A stretch of DNA of 46,185 nucleotides from Alphaproteobacteria bacterium (GCA_019239415.1 JAFAZW010000077.1:1-46185); one strand, 5' to 3'. Shown: positions 1 to 8,860, counted from the first letter of the stretch. Numbers and translations: made by a program. The notes: generated by a model from the sequence alone, not told the origin.

Positions 1-2
1 TG

Positions 3-767
3 TCCGAGCTGATCGACGTCTGCGCCGGCCACGGCGTCGGCCATGTCGTCCTGGCGGGCGGGCTGCCGCCGCCGGGCGCGATCGAGCGGATCAAGGGGAG
101 CGGGGCGAAGCTGATCTGCTTCGCGCCGGCGCTGGCGCTGGCGAAGAAGCTGATCCGCTCGGGCGTCGACGCGCTCGTCATCGAGGGCATGGAGGCGGGC
201 GGCCATATCGGGCCGGTGTCGACCTCGGTGCTCGCCCAGGAGATCCTGCCGCCGCTCGCCGCGCAGGTGCCGATCTTCGTCGCCGGCGGCATCGGCCATG
301 GCGGGCTCATCGCCGGCTATCTGGAGATGGGCGCGGCGGGCGTGCAGCTCGGCACCCGCTTCGTCTGCGCCACCGAATGCATCGCCCATCCCAATTTCAA
401 GAAGGCCTTCATCCGCGCCTCCGCGCGCGATGCGGTGACGAGCGTCCAGATCGACCCGCGGCTGCCGGTCATCCCGGTCCGCGCGCTCAGGAACCGGGAG
501 ATGGAGAGCTTCGCCGCCAAGCAGCGCGAGGTCGCGCAGGCGCTCGACGAGGCGAAGGTCGAGATGGCCGAGGCGCAGCTCCAGATCGAGCATTACTGGG
601 CCGGCGCGCTGCGCCGCGCGGTGATCGAAGGCGACGTCGAGACCGGCTCGGTGATGGCGGGCCAGTCGGTCGGCATGGTGAAGGAGGAAGCGCCGGTGGC
701 GGACATCCTGAAGCAGCTCACCGACGAAGCGGCGCACGCGCTCGCGCGGCGCTCGGTCCACGCCTGA
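3..767 (+). CDS. Nitronate monooxygenase (NPD/2-nitropropane dioxygenase family), 5' end outside window
   Basis: The reading frame is open from base 3 and runs to the stop at 767, so the N-terminal half of the protein lies upstream of the window. The visible 254 residues form the C-terminal part of an FMN-dependent TIM barrel. EGMEAGGHIGP carries the active-site His of the nitronate monooxygenase family, and AGGIGHGGLIAGYLEMGAAG followed by VQLGTRF is the FMN phosphate-binding turn. Family members oxidise alkyl nitronates to carbonyl compounds and nitrite using FMN and oxygen; the natural substrate cannot be told from the sequence. The extra C-terminal helix region is typical of the family. 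The next gene starts 13 bases downstream on the same strand, so the two may be co-transcribed. Family assignment is confident, substrate is not. Confidence 0.88.
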   Translation, partial: SELIDVCAGHGVGHVVLAGGLPPPGAIERIKGSGAKLICFAPALALAKKLIRSGVDALVIEGMEAGGHIGPVSTSVLAQEILPPLAAQVPIFVAGGIGHGGLIAGYLEMGAAGVQLGTRFVCATECIAHPNFKKAFIRASARDAVTSVQIDPRLPVIPVRALRNREMESFAAKQREVAQALDEAKVEMAEAQLQIEHYWAGALRRAVIEGDVETGSVMAGQSVGMVKEEAPVADILKQLTDEAAHALARRSVHA

Positions 768-780
768 GGGAGACGACGAG

Positions 781-2610
781 GTGAACCTGTTGGACCGCCG
801 TGCCTTTCTCCAGACGAGCGCCGCCTCGGCGGCGGCGCTGGCCCTGCCCGTCCCGCTGCTCGCCCAGCCGGCGCCGGGCCGCTCGCCGGCGCTCGCGCGG
901 CTGTTCGACGCGCTGTTCCAGGAGCAGCTGCGCCTGCGGCCGGAATCGGCGACGCAGCTCGGGCTCGACAAGGGGCCCAACGCGGACCTGAGGGCGAAGC
1001 TCAGCGACGCGAGCCCGGCCGGTCGCGCGGCCGCCAAGGCGCAGACGCAGGACCAGCTTAGGCGGCTCGTCGCGATCGACCCGGGCACGCTCTCGCCGGC
1101 GGATCGCCTCGATTGGGAGACCGTCGTCTATACCCGCCGCGCGTCCGCCGAAGTGCAGAGGTTCGACTTCGGCGGCTTCGGCTACGGCCCCAGCCCGTAT
1201 GTCGTCAGCCAGCTGACCGGCGCCTATCAGTCGGTGCCGGACTTCCTCGACACCAAGCACCCGATCGAGACCCGCGCCGACGCGGAGGCCTTCCTGGCCC
1301 GGCTCGCCGCCTTCGCCGACCAGCTCGACGCCGAGACCGCGCAGATGCGGCACGACGCGGGCCTCGGCGTGATCCCGCCGGACTTCCTCCTCGACACGGC
1401 GCTGGAGCAAATGGTGAAGACCCGCGTCGCAGCGGCCGAGGCGACGCCGGTGAGGTCGATCGCCCGCCGCGCGGCGGCGAAGGGGCTCGGCGAGGGCTAT
1501 GCGAAGGACGCGGCGCGGCTGTGGGACGGCAAGGTCCTCCCGGCGCTCGACCGCCAGATCGCCCTGGCGCGGCAATTGCGCGCGCGGGCCGTGCACGACG
1601 CCGGCATCTGGCGCTTCCGCGAAGGCCCCGCCTTCTACGAAGTGGCGCTCCACAACACGACGACGACTCGCCTCAGCCCGGCCGAGGTGCACAGGTTCGG
1701 GCTCGACCAGGCGCGCGCCATTTCGGCGCGCCTCGACGCTCTGCTCAAGGCGCAGGGAATGACGCGCGGCACGGTCGGCGAGCGGATGGCGGCGCTCTAC
1801 AAGGACCCGCGCCAGCTCTACCCGAACAGCGACGAGGGCAAGGCGCGGGCGATCGCCTATTGCAACCAGCGGCTCGCGGCGATCCGCAATCGGCTGCCGA
1901 CCATGTTCAGCCGCATGCCGCCCTACCAATTCGAGGTCCGCCGCGTGCCGGTGCAAACCGAGGCGGGCGCGGCGTCCGCCTTCTCGCAGCCGCCGGCGAT
2001 CGACGGCTCGCGGCCCGGCCTCGTCTATTTCAACCTCCACGACACAGCGGAATGGCCGAAATTCTGCCTCGCGACGACCGTCTACCACGAGGGCCTGCCC
2101 GGCCATCAGTTCGAGGGTGGCCTCGCTTTGTCGAACCAGGGGCTGCCGATGATCCGCAAGATCGGCGGATTCTCCGGCTATGGCGAGGGCTGGGCGCTGT
2201 ACGCGGAGCAGCTCGCCGACGAGATGGGCATGTACGAGGACGATCCGCTCGGGCGGCTCGGTTACCTCAAGTTCCAGCTGTTCCGCGCCAATCGCTGCGT
2301 CGTCGACACCGGCATCCACCACCTTCGCTGGAGCCGCGAACAGGCGATCCGCTACTTCGTCGTCGAGGACGGCGAGGCGCCCGGCTTCGCGACCCGGGAG
2401 GTGGAGCGCTATTGCGCGACCCCCGGCCAGGCGTGCAGCTACAAGCTCGGCCATTCCGTCTTCGTGCGGCTGCGGGACAAGGCGAAGGCGGCGCTCGGCG
2501 CCCGCTTCGACATCAAGGCGTTCCACGACGCGGTCCTCGGCACCGGGCGCGTGCCGCTCGACATCCTCGAGGCCGAGGGCAATCGCTGGATCGCAGAGCA
2601 GAGGACCTAG
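781..2610 (+). CDS. DUF885 family protein with Tat signal (HExxxGH metal motif)
   Basis: A 609-residue protein with a GTG start preceded by GGGAGACGACGAG. Residues 5-32 are a twin-arginine signal (DRRAFLQTS followed by an Ala/Leu stretch ending at LLAQPAPG), so export to the periplasm through Tat is likely. The mature part matches the DUF885 family, which resembles zinc peptidases. The core motif HEGLPGH has H436, E437 and H442 as likely metal and catalytic residues, followed by GYGEGWALYAEQLADE. DUF885 proteins are thought to be metallopeptidase-like or hydrolytic enzymes, but no reaction is firmly assigned. A second DUF885 gene is present at 12317-14068 with a Sec signal rather than a Tat signal. 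A long antisense frame covers this gene and is a GC artefact. Confidence 0.9.
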   Translation: MNLLDRRAFLQTSAASAAALALPVPLLAQPAPGRSPALARLFDALFQEQLRLRPESATQLGLDKGPNADLRAKLSDASPAGRAAAKAQTQDQLRRLVAIDPGTLSPADRLDWETVVYTRRASAEVQRFDFGGFGYGPSPYVVSQLTGAYQSVPDFLDTKHPIETRADAEAFLARLAAFADQLDAETAQMRHDAGLGVIPPDFLLDTALEQMVKTRVAAAEATPVRSIARRAAAKGLGEGYAKDAARLWDGKVLPALDRQIALARQLRARAVHDAGIWRFREGPAFYEVALHNTTTTRLSPAEVHRFGLDQARAISARLDALLKAQGMTRGTVGERMAALYKDPRQLYPNSDEGKARAIAYCNQRLAAIRNRLPTMFSRMPPYQFEVRRVPVQTEAGAASAFSQPPAIDGSRPGLVYFNLHDTAEWPKFCLATTVYHEGLPGHQFEGGLALSNQGLPMIRKIGGFSGYGEGWALYAEQLADEMGMYEDDPLGRLGYLKFQLFRANRCVVDTGIHHLRWSREQAIRYFVVEDGEAPGFATREVERYCATPGQACSYKLGHSVFVRLRDKAKAALGARFDIKAFHDAVLGTGRVPLDILEAEGNRWIAEQRT

Positions 2611-2749
2611 TCGTCACCCCCTGCGAAAGAACGCAGCATAAAGTCGGTGCCGCGGCGGAACCCGGCGCTCGCCGGGCCGTTTGTCGGCTACTCGACATTC
2701 GCTCCTCCTGCGGGGAGGATGGGGCGCGAGCGGGCTGAGGGCGCATCAT

Positions 2750-4708
2750 TTGACGACCGAAATCACCAGGGACGATTCGCGCTTTCGGCTGCTCGTCGAC
2801 GCCGTCACCGACTACGCCATCTACATGCTCGACCGGACCGGCACGATTGTCAGCTGGAATCCGGGTGCGCAGAAGTTCAAGGGCTATACCGAGGACGAAA
2901 TCCTCGGCGAGCATTTCTCGCGCTTCTACACCGAGGAGGACAAGGCCACCGAGCTTCCCCGCCGCGCGCTGACGACGGCCGCCGAGGAAGGGCGGTTCGA
3001 GGCCGAAGGCTGGCGGGTCCGCAAGGACGGCTCGCGCTTCTGGGCGCACGTCATCATCGACGCCATCCGGTCCCCCGCGGGCGAGCTGATCGGCTTCGCC
3101 AAAATCACCCGCGACGTCAGCGAGCGGCACGAGGCCGAACGGGCGCTGCGCGACAGCGAGGAACGGTTCCGGCTGCTGGTCGAGAGCGTCGCCGACTACG
3201 CCATCTACATGCTCGACCCGAACGGGATCATCTCGAGCTGGAACCTCGGGGCGCAGCGCTTCAAGGGCTACGGCCAGGAGGAGATCCTGGGCCAGCATTT
3301 CTCGCGCTTCTACACCGAAGAGGACAAGGCGACCGACCTTCCCCGCCGCGCCCTCGCGACGGCGGAGCGGGAAGGCAAGTTCGAGGCGGAGGGGTGGCGG
3401 GTGCGCAAGGACGGCACCCGTTTCTGGGCCCATGTCATCATCGACTCGATCCGCGACGACGACGGCAAGCTGCTCGGCTTCGCCAAGATCACGCGGGATC
3501 TGACGGAGCGGCGCGAAGCGCAGCGCGAGCTGGAGAAAGCCCGCGAGGCCTTCTTCCAGGCGCAGAAGATCGAAGCCGTCGGCCAGCTGACCGGGGGGGT
3601 CGCCCACGACTTCAACAACCTGCTGATGGCGATCCTCGGCAGCCTCGAGCTGGTGCGCAAGCGGGTGCCCGAAGACCCGCGTATCACCCGTCTCATTGAC
3701 AATGCCTATCAGGCCGCGCAGCGGGGCGCGTCGCTGACCCAGCGCATGCTCGCCTTCGCGCGGCGGCAGGAGCTCAAGCTCGACGCCGTCCACATTCCCG
3801 ATCTGGTGCGCGGCATGGCCGACCTCCTCGACCGCTCGCTCGGCCCCACCATCGCCATCGACACGCGCTTTCCGTTGTCGATCAGCCCGGTGCTTGCCGA
3901 CGCGAACCAGCTCGAGCTCGCGATCCTCAACCTGTCGATGAACGCCCGCGACGCGATGCCGGAGGGCGGCACGATCACCATCTCGGCGCGCGAGGAATCG
4001 ATCGTCGATGCCCATCCGACGCAGCTGCCGCCGGGCGAGTATGTCGTCGTCTGCGTCGCGGACAGCGGCGAGGGCATGGACGCGGAGACTTTGGCGCGGG
4101 CGACCGAGCCCTTCTTCACCACCAAGGGCGTCGGCAAGGGGACCGGACTCGGCCTGTCGATGGTCGACGGGCTTGCCGGCCAGTCCGGCGGCAAGCTGAT
4201 CGTCGAAAGCAAGAAGGACGAGGGGACCGAGATCAGCCTCTGGCTGCCGGTCGCGCAGGTGAACCGCGAGGCGGAACGGACCTTCCGCCGCAGTCCCCAG
4301 GAAACCGAGCCCGCGCAGACCAGGCCGATCGCCATCCTCGCGGTCGACGACGACGCCCTCGTCCTCCTCAACACGGCCGCGATGCTGGAGGATCTGGGGC
4401 ACGTCGTGCACCAGGCCTCCTCGGCCGAGGAAGCCCTGGCGCAGCTCGACCGGCATCCGGTCGATCTGCTGCTCACCGATTTCGCGATGCCGCAGATGAA
4501 CGGCCTCGAGCTTGCCGAGAGGGTGCGCGCCGACCGTCCGGACCTGCCGGTCCTCCTCGCCACCGGCTTCGCCGAGCTCGGCGACTCGGCAGCACCGCAA
4601 TTTCCCCGTCTGGCGAAGCCGTTCACCCAGGAGGAGCTCGGCCGCGCCGTCGCCGGCGCCGTCGATCCCGAGCAGGCCGGCAAGGTGGTATCGCTGCGCG
4701 CCCGCTAG
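2750..4708 (+). CDS. Hybrid sensor histidine kinase: PAS-PAS-HisKA-HATPase-receiver
   Basis: A cytoplasmic hybrid kinase of about 652 residues with no membrane segment. Two tandem PAS domains (about residues 10-120 and 130-250) are near copies of each other: both contain DYAIYMLD, GEHFSRFYTEEDK or GQHFSRFYTEEDK, and WRVRKDG.RFWAHVIID. They were probably made by an internal duplication. The phosphoacceptor is H286 in GGVAHDFNNLL. The ATPase domain has N-box NARDAMPEGG and G-boxes DSGEGMD and GKGTGLGLSM. A receiver domain follows (AVDDDAL; phospho-acceptor D577 in LLTDFAMP). Ligand or cofactor of the PAS domains is unknown. The start chosen is the TTG at 2750, preceded by TGAGGG. An in-frame TTG at 2681 would add 23 residues that look non-conserved. 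A separate response-regulator gene is not adjacent. Confidence 0.9.
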   Translation: MTTEITRDDSRFRLLVDAVTDYAIYMLDRTGTIVSWNPGAQKFKGYTEDEILGEHFSRFYTEEDKATELPRRALTTAAEEGRFEAEGWRVRKDGSRFWAHVIIDAIRSPAGELIGFAKITRDVSERHEAERALRDSEERFRLLVESVADYAIYMLDPNGIISSWNLGAQRFKGYGQEEILGQHFSRFYTEEDKATDLPRRALATAEREGKFEAEGWRVRKDGTRFWAHVIIDSIRDDDGKLLGFAKITRDLTERREAQRELEKAREAFFQAQKIEAVGQLTGGVAHDFNNLLMAILGSLELVRKRVPEDPRITRLIDNAYQAAQRGASLTQRMLAFARRQELKLDAVHIPDLVRGMADLLDRSLGPTIAIDTRFPLSISPVLADANQLELAILNLSMNARDAMPEGGTITISAREESIVDAHPTQLPPGEYVVVCVADSGEGMDAETLARATEPFFTTKGVGKGTGLGLSMVDGLAGQSGGKLIVESKKDEGTEISLWLPVAQVNREAERTFRRSPQETEPAQTRPIAILAVDDDALVLLNTAAMLEDLGHVVHQASSAEEALAQLDRHPVDLLLTDFAMPQMNGLELAERVRADRPDLPVLLATGFAELGDSAAPQFPRLAKPFTQEELGRAVAGAVDPEQAGKVVSLRAR

Positions 4709-4731
4709 AGGGTCGAGCGACTTGGTTGCAT

Positions 4732-4896
4732 CGTCACCCCGGACATGATCCGGGGTCCACCTTCTTCCAACCACCTGATTCCGAAGAAGAAAGGTGGATG
4801 CCGGACCAAGGTTCCCATCAAAGTCGTACTTGATGGGGTCCCGCCGGGTTCCCATCAAAGTAGTAGTTTGATGGGGTCCCTCCGTCCGGCATGACG
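4732..4896. repeat. REP-like inverted repeat with two nested palindrome copies
   Basis: This fills most of the gene-free stretch 4709-5015. The outer arms read CGTCACCCCGGACATGATCC at the left and TCCGGCATGACG at the right, the same element seen at 10804-10926, 20205-20288 and 21904-21990. Inside the right arm two copies of a second palindrome (4810-4841 and 4848-4880; arms GGTTCCCATCAAAGT and CTTGATGGGGTCC or TTTGATGGGGTCC) are inserted in tandem. Nothing gene-like was seen in the rest of the stretch. Confidence 0.85.
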
Positions 4897-5015
4897 AAGC
4901 TGCGGCCAACCAATCGCCCAAGGCGCTAGACGGCCCGCCGCAAATGCGAGGATGCCGCCGGCGCTCCCTACGCCGACGGCACCCCCCACAACGCGCGGCC
5001 GAAACGGCGCGCGCC

Positions 5016-5123
5016 CTATGGCATGAGCGGCAGGGCCGCTCCCGAGAGAAATTGCGCGACGAACAATATCGTCGTGACGACGAGGAGGCCGGTCATGCCG
5101 GTGGCGACGCGCAGGCTGTGCAT
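5016..5123 (-). CDS. Small single-pass membrane peptide (35 residues)
   Basis: A short frame encoding 35 residues, MHSLRVATGMTG followed by a strongly hydrophobic stretch (LLVVTTILFVAQFLSG) and ending ALPLMP. It would be one transmembrane helix. The ATG at 5121-5123 is preceded on the minus strand by GGGGAGGAGACGGACC, a good ribosome binding site, which is the main reason to believe it. No function can be given. It lies alone between a REP element and the divergent XRE-type regulator at 5266. It is too short for composition statistics to prove coding. Confidence 0.5.
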   Translation of the reverse strand: MHSLRVATGMTGLLVVTTILFVAQFLSGAALPLMP

Positions 5124-5265
5124 GGTCCGTCTCCTCCCCGTTGCGAAGCGTTGATCTCGATCAGGATCATGGGCCGGCGGGCGGCGGCGCTCTACGGGAA
5201 GGCGCGGCAAATGTCCGCCGCCGCGGGCCGAAACTGCCTCCCCGGCATTACGCAGAGTTGACGAA

Positions 5266-6060
5266 ATGTGCGGTTTTGTGCGCACATGCTCGAACATGTC
5301 GTCCGAACTTCATCCCGATCTGCATCCCGAGGGCAGCGACGCCGTCGCGATGACCGTGCGCGAAGAGCTGGCGCGCCGCCGCCTGTCGCGCCAGTGGCTC
5401 GCCGATTCGGCCCGAATCAGCCTCTCCACGCTGGAGAAGGCCCTGTCGGGCCGCCGGCCCTTCACGCTCGCGACGGTGGTGAGGATGGAGGAGGCGCTCG
5501 GCATCCCGCTGCGCAACGGCGCCCTCGCCCGGCCCGCCGAGCCGGCCGCCGCGTCGGGATTCGCCCCCGAGGAGATGGGCGCCTATGCCCGCCCCGCCGT
5601 GCGGTGGCTGGAAGGCGAATATCTCACCGTGCGCCCCTCGTTCAGCGAACCCGGCGCGCTCTACGCCTACCGGACCCTCATCGCCTGGGACGAGGCGAAG
5701 GGCCACCTCGCCTTCAGCGAGACCAACCGGCTCGACCAGGATTTCGAGCAGAAGGGCTTCGTCTCCTTCCCCCACCTGTCCGGCCACATCTACCTGGTAA
5801 CGGGCAGCGCCGGCCAATACCGCGTCGCCATCCTCAACCGTCCGTCGGGCGGCGGCGCCCTCAACGGCGTCCTCGCCACCCTCGTCGCCGGCGCCGGCGC
5901 GCAGCTCATCCCCGCCGCCGCCCCGATCGCCCTCGTCCCCGCCGCGCGCACCGCGGACCCGGAATATGGCGTCATCCGCCCCGGCACCCGCTGCTTCGAG
6001 GAATTCCGCGGCTGCGTCGACCGCATCACGGAGCGCGACTACGCGCTGTTCCCGCGCTAG
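5266..6060 (+). CDS. XRE-type helix-turn-helix protein with C-terminal ligand-like domain
   Basis: About 264 residues. An HTH of the XRE/Cro type lies at about residues 29-85 (TVREELARRRLSRQWLADSA, then ISLSTLEKALSGRRPF, then TLATVVRMEEALGIPL). The remaining 170 residues form an alpha/beta domain that I do not recognise, with conserved-looking patches RPAVRWLEGEYLTVRPSF, YRTLIAWDEA and FPHLSGHIYLVTG, which suggests ligand sensing. It probably acts as a cytoplasmic transcription regulator. The start is uncertain: ATG 5266 or ATG 5296 (MSSELHPDL) are both in frame, and neither has a strong ribosome site. TTGTGCGCACA at 5275-5285 is a palindrome over the start region and could be an autoregulatory operator, which is conjecture. 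Confidence 0.75.
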   Translation: MCGFVRTCSNMSSELHPDLHPEGSDAVAMTVREELARRRLSRQWLADSARISLSTLEKALSGRRPFTLATVVRMEEALGIPLRNGALARPAEPAAASGFAPEEMGAYARPAVRWLEGEYLTVRPSFSEPGALYAYRTLIAWDEAKGHLAFSETNRLDQDFEQKGFVSFPHLSGHIYLVTGSAGQYRVAILNRPSGGGALNGVLATLVAGAGAQLIPAAAPIALVPAARTADPEYGVIRPGTRCFEEFRGCVDRITERDYALFPR

Positions 6061-6066
6061 TGTCCC

Positions 6067-6112
6067 CTTATTCCCTCTCCCCGGCGGCGAGAAGGTGGGG
6101 AGAGGGGGCTCG
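6067..6112. repeat. Hairpin repeat between the XRE gene and ptsP
   Basis: The sequence CCCTCTCCCC, GGCGGCGAGAAGGT, GGGGAGAGGG forms a 10-base stem hairpin just after the stop of the upstream gene. A CCCCTCACCCC segment follows near 6145. This is a common intergenic repeat type in high-GC alphaproteobacteria. It could act as a transcription terminator but has no T run. Confidence 0.6.
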
Positions 6113-6236
6113 GCGCTCGATGCTCATTCCCGACCGCAGAACCCCCTCACCCCAGCCCGCTCCGCCCCGGGGACAGCAGGCTTCGATGCACCTCAGCCTG
6201 TAGAGGCCGCCGTTCCTTTCTGTTAGCGCTGCGCCC

Positions 6237-8522
6237 ATGCCGACCTCCTCCGCCACCTCCGCCACGTCCGCGCGCGAGATCCTGACGGGGCTGCACGAGG
6301 TGATGGCGTCGCGGCTCGGGGCGCAGGCGAAGCTCAACAAAGTGGTCAAGATCATCGCCGACGCGATGGCGAGCGAAGTCTGCTCGATCTACCTGCTGCG
6401 CGACGGCGTGCTCGAGCTCTTCGCCACCGTCGGGCTCAACCAGAGCGCCGTCCACGTCACCAAGCTCGCGCTCGGCGAGGGCCTGGTCGGGACGATCGCC
6501 AAGGACGTCGCCGTGCTGAACCTCGCCGAGGCGACCAGCCACCCCGAATTCGCCTACCGTCCCGAGACCGGCGAGGAGCTGTTCCACAGCTTCGCCGGCG
6601 TCCCCATCGTCCGCCGCGAGCGGGCGATCGGCGTGCTCGGCGTCCAGCATGCCGACCCGCGCGCCTACGACACGCTCGAGATCGAGGCGCTGCAGACGGT
6701 GGCGATGGTGCTCTCCGAGCTGATCGCCAATGCCGGCCTCGCCGACAAGGCGGCCGCCACCGCGGGGGCCGCGCGGGAGCAGGGCTCCGTCCGCCTGCAG
6801 GGCCTGCGGCTCGTCACCGGCATGGCGAGGGGCCTCGCCGTCTACCACCAGCCGCGCATCCTCATCGAGCATACCGTCGCCGACGACACCGAGGCCGAGC
6901 GGGCGCGCGTCTATTCGGCGTTCCGCAAGATGCGCGAGCAGATCGACAACATGACGACGCTCGCCGAATTCGGCACCGCCGGCGAGCATCACGAGGTGCT
7001 CGAGACCTACAAGATGTTCGCCTATGACGAGGGCTGGTCGCGGCGGATCAACGAGGCGATCGATTCGGGCCTCACCGCCGAGGCGGCGATCGAGCGCGTC
7101 CGCCAGCGCATGCAGCAGCGGATGCGCGAGATCGACGACCCCTTGCTGCGCGACCGGATGCACGATCTCGACGATCTGTCGAACCGGCTGCTGCGCATCG
7201 TCTCGGGCCGGCTCGGCACCGCCGCGCAGATGGGCCTCCACGAGGACACGATCCTCGTCGCGCGCAACCTCGGCCCGGCCGAGCTGCTCGAATATGACCG
7301 GCGGCGCCTCAAGGGCGTCATCCTCCAGGAAGGGTCGCTGACCGCGCACGTCACCATCGTCGCGCGGGCGATGGGCGTGCCCATGCTCGGCCGCGTCGGC
7401 GACGTCCGCCAGGCCATCTCGGAAGGCGACGAGGTGCTGCTCGACGGCGGCGACGCCGTCGCCTTCGTGCGGCCGACCCAGGCGGTCGAGGACGCATTCA
7501 AGGCCAAGCTGGTCGTCACCCAGAAACGGCGCGCCCAACTCGCCGCGTTGCGCGACCTGCCGCCGGTGACGAAGGACGGCTGCCGGGTGACGGTGATGGT
7601 CAATGCCGGGCTGCGCGACGACGTCGAGGCGCTCGACGTCACCGGCGCCGACGGCATCGGCCTGTTCCGCACCGAGTTCCAGTTCCTCGTCTCCGCCGCC
7701 CTTCCCCGCCGCGAAAGCCAGCAGCGGCTGTACAAGGCGGTGCTCGACGCAGCCGGGGACAAGCCGGTCACCTTCCGCACGGTCGACGTCGGCGGCGACA
7801 AGGCCCTGTCCTACATGGACACGAGCGACGGCGAGATCGAGGAGAATCCCGCCATGGGCTGGCGGGCGCTGCGCCTCGCCCTCGACCGCGACGGGCTGAT
7901 GAAGGCGCAGGCGCGGGCCCTGCTCGAAGCCGCGGCGGGGCGCGAGCTCGAGGTGATGTTCCCGATGGTCTCGGAGCCCTGGGAGTTCGACGCCGCCCGC
8001 GACATCGTCGAGCAGCAGCGCCTGTTCCTCGTCGAGCGCAAGAAGCTGCTGCCGACCAAGATCCGTTACGGCGCGATGCTCGAGGTGCCGGCGCTGGCCG
8101 AGACGCTCGACATGCTGCTGCCGAAGATCGACTTCCTCTCGATCGGCACCAACGACCTCACCCAGTTCCTGTTCGCCGCCGACCGCGCCAACCCCAAGCT
8201 CGCCGAGCGCTACGACTGGCTGTCGCCGGCGATCCTGAGATTCCTGCGCCGCGTCGTCCGCCAGGCGCAGGAGGCGGGCGTCAGGGTCGGCATTTGCGGC
8301 GAGATGGGCGGCCGCACGCTCGAGGCGATGGCGCTGATCGGCATCGGCCTCGAGCGCTTCTCGATCACGCCGGTCGCGGTCGGCTCGATCAAGGCGATGA
8401 TCCGCTCGCTCGACCGCTCGGCGGTGGTGCCGGCGGTGGAGAAGATGCTCGCCGAGCCGGTCGCGAGCATCCGCCCGGCGCTGACGCGGTGGGCGGAGGA
8501 GAATGAGGTGGCGCTGGGCTGA
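6237..8522 (+). CDS. ptsP: Phosphoenolpyruvate-protein phosphotransferase PtsP (EI-Ntr)
   Basis: A 761-residue cytoplasmic enzyme that starts the nitrogen phosphotransferase relay, moving phosphate from PEP to NPr. Residues 1-170 are a GAF sensor domain (VCSIYLLRDGVLELFATVGL), which separates EI-Ntr from sugar-PTS enzyme I. The NPr-binding helical region follows at about 190-340. The phosphohistidine is H371 in SLTAHVTIVARAMGVP; the usual loop is SHAAIVAR, so the residues around the His are slightly unusual. The PEP-binding TIM barrel has LFRTEFQFL, MLEVPALAETLD, SIGTNDLTQF and the proton-donor C687 in VGICGEMGG. The length is normal for the family. No ptsN or npr gene is in the window. An intergenic hairpin separates it from the regulator upstream. 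Confidence 0.95.
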   Translation: MPTSSATSATSAREILTGLHEVMASRLGAQAKLNKVVKIIADAMASEVCSIYLLRDGVLELFATVGLNQSAVHVTKLALGEGLVGTIAKDVAVLNLAEATSHPEFAYRPETGEELFHSFAGVPIVRRERAIGVLGVQHADPRAYDTLEIEALQTVAMVLSELIANAGLADKAAATAGAAREQGSVRLQGLRLVTGMARGLAVYHQPRILIEHTVADDTEAERARVYSAFRKMREQIDNMTTLAEFGTAGEHHEVLETYKMFAYDEGWSRRINEAIDSGLTAEAAIERVRQRMQQRMREIDDPLLRDRMHDLDDLSNRLLRIVSGRLGTAAQMGLHEDTILVARNLGPAELLEYDRRRLKGVILQEGSLTAHVTIVARAMGVPMLGRVGDVRQAISEGDEVLLDGGDAVAFVRPTQAVEDAFKAKLVVTQKRRAQLAALRDLPPVTKDGCRVTVMVNAGLRDDVEALDVTGADGIGLFRTEFQFLVSAALPRRESQQRLYKAVLDAAGDKPVTFRTVDVGGDKALSYMDTSDGEIEENPAMGWRALRLALDRDGLMKAQARALLEAAAGRELEVMFPMVSEPWEFDAARDIVEQQRLFLVERKKLLPTKIRYGAMLEVPALAETLDMLLPKIDFLSIGTNDLTQFLFAADRANPKLAERYDWLSPAILRFLRRVVRQAQEAGVRVGICGEMGGRTLEAMALIGIGLERFSITPVAVGSIKAMIRSLDRSAVVPAVEKMLAEPVASIRPALTRWAEENEVALG

Positions 8523-8525
8523 GCG

Positions 8526-8658
8526 CTCCTCCCCGGAACGGGGAGGGGGACCGCGACGCGAAGCGGCGTGGTGGAGGGGGCCCCGACTCCGGTGCGGCGT
8601 GGAGCTGGGCCCCCTCCACCAGCCTGCGGCTGGTCCCCCTCCCCGTTCCGGGGAGGAG
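8526..8658. repeat. Large composite inverted repeat (GGTGGAGGGGG type)
   Basis: Two copies of a roughly 50-base element face each other at 8526-8582 and 8608-8658. The left copy contains CTCCTCCCCGGAACGGGGAG and ends GGTGGAGGGGGCC; the right copy is its complement and ends CGTTCCGGGGAGGAG. Transcribed, this would fold into a long imperfect hairpin. Single copies of the same family occur at 32821-32873 and 35371-35421, and another facing pair at 16522-16678. It lies in the 378-base gene-free stretch 8523-8900, which otherwise holds only a further partial copy near 8788 and the possible promoter below. Confidence 0.85.
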
Positions 8659-8831
8659 CCGAACCGATCGACACTGGGACCGCCGACGCGCCGGAACCCG
8701 TGCCGGTGAAGGAGTATCGGCTGGCCTCGGAAAAGCAGCCGCGCACCGGCCGCAAGGGCGGCGACGCGTGGCGCCGCTCTTCCCCGTTCCGGGAAGGAGC
8801 GCGACCGTTGCGACGGCCGGAGGCGCCGCTT

Positions 8832-8860
8832 GTTGACAGGGGCGTACCCATCAAGCGACA
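8832..8860 (+). promoter_or_regulatory. Possible promoter for the RodZ-like gene
   Basis: TTGACA at 8832-8837 is a perfect -35 hexamer. With a 17-base spacer the -10 position reads CGACAT, which is weak. A transcript would start about 35 bases before the ATG at 8901. Read by eye only. Confidence 0.25.

Noticed and set aside
718-2526. A 602-codon minus-strand frame over the first DUF885 gene
   Set aside because: Shadow frame; composition is Arg/Leu-rich and lacks a start site with ribosome binding sequence.
5258-5290. TTGACG at 5258 as a -35 box for the XRE regulator
   Set aside because: No acceptable -10 follows at 16-18 bases and the transcript would start inside or at the coding region.
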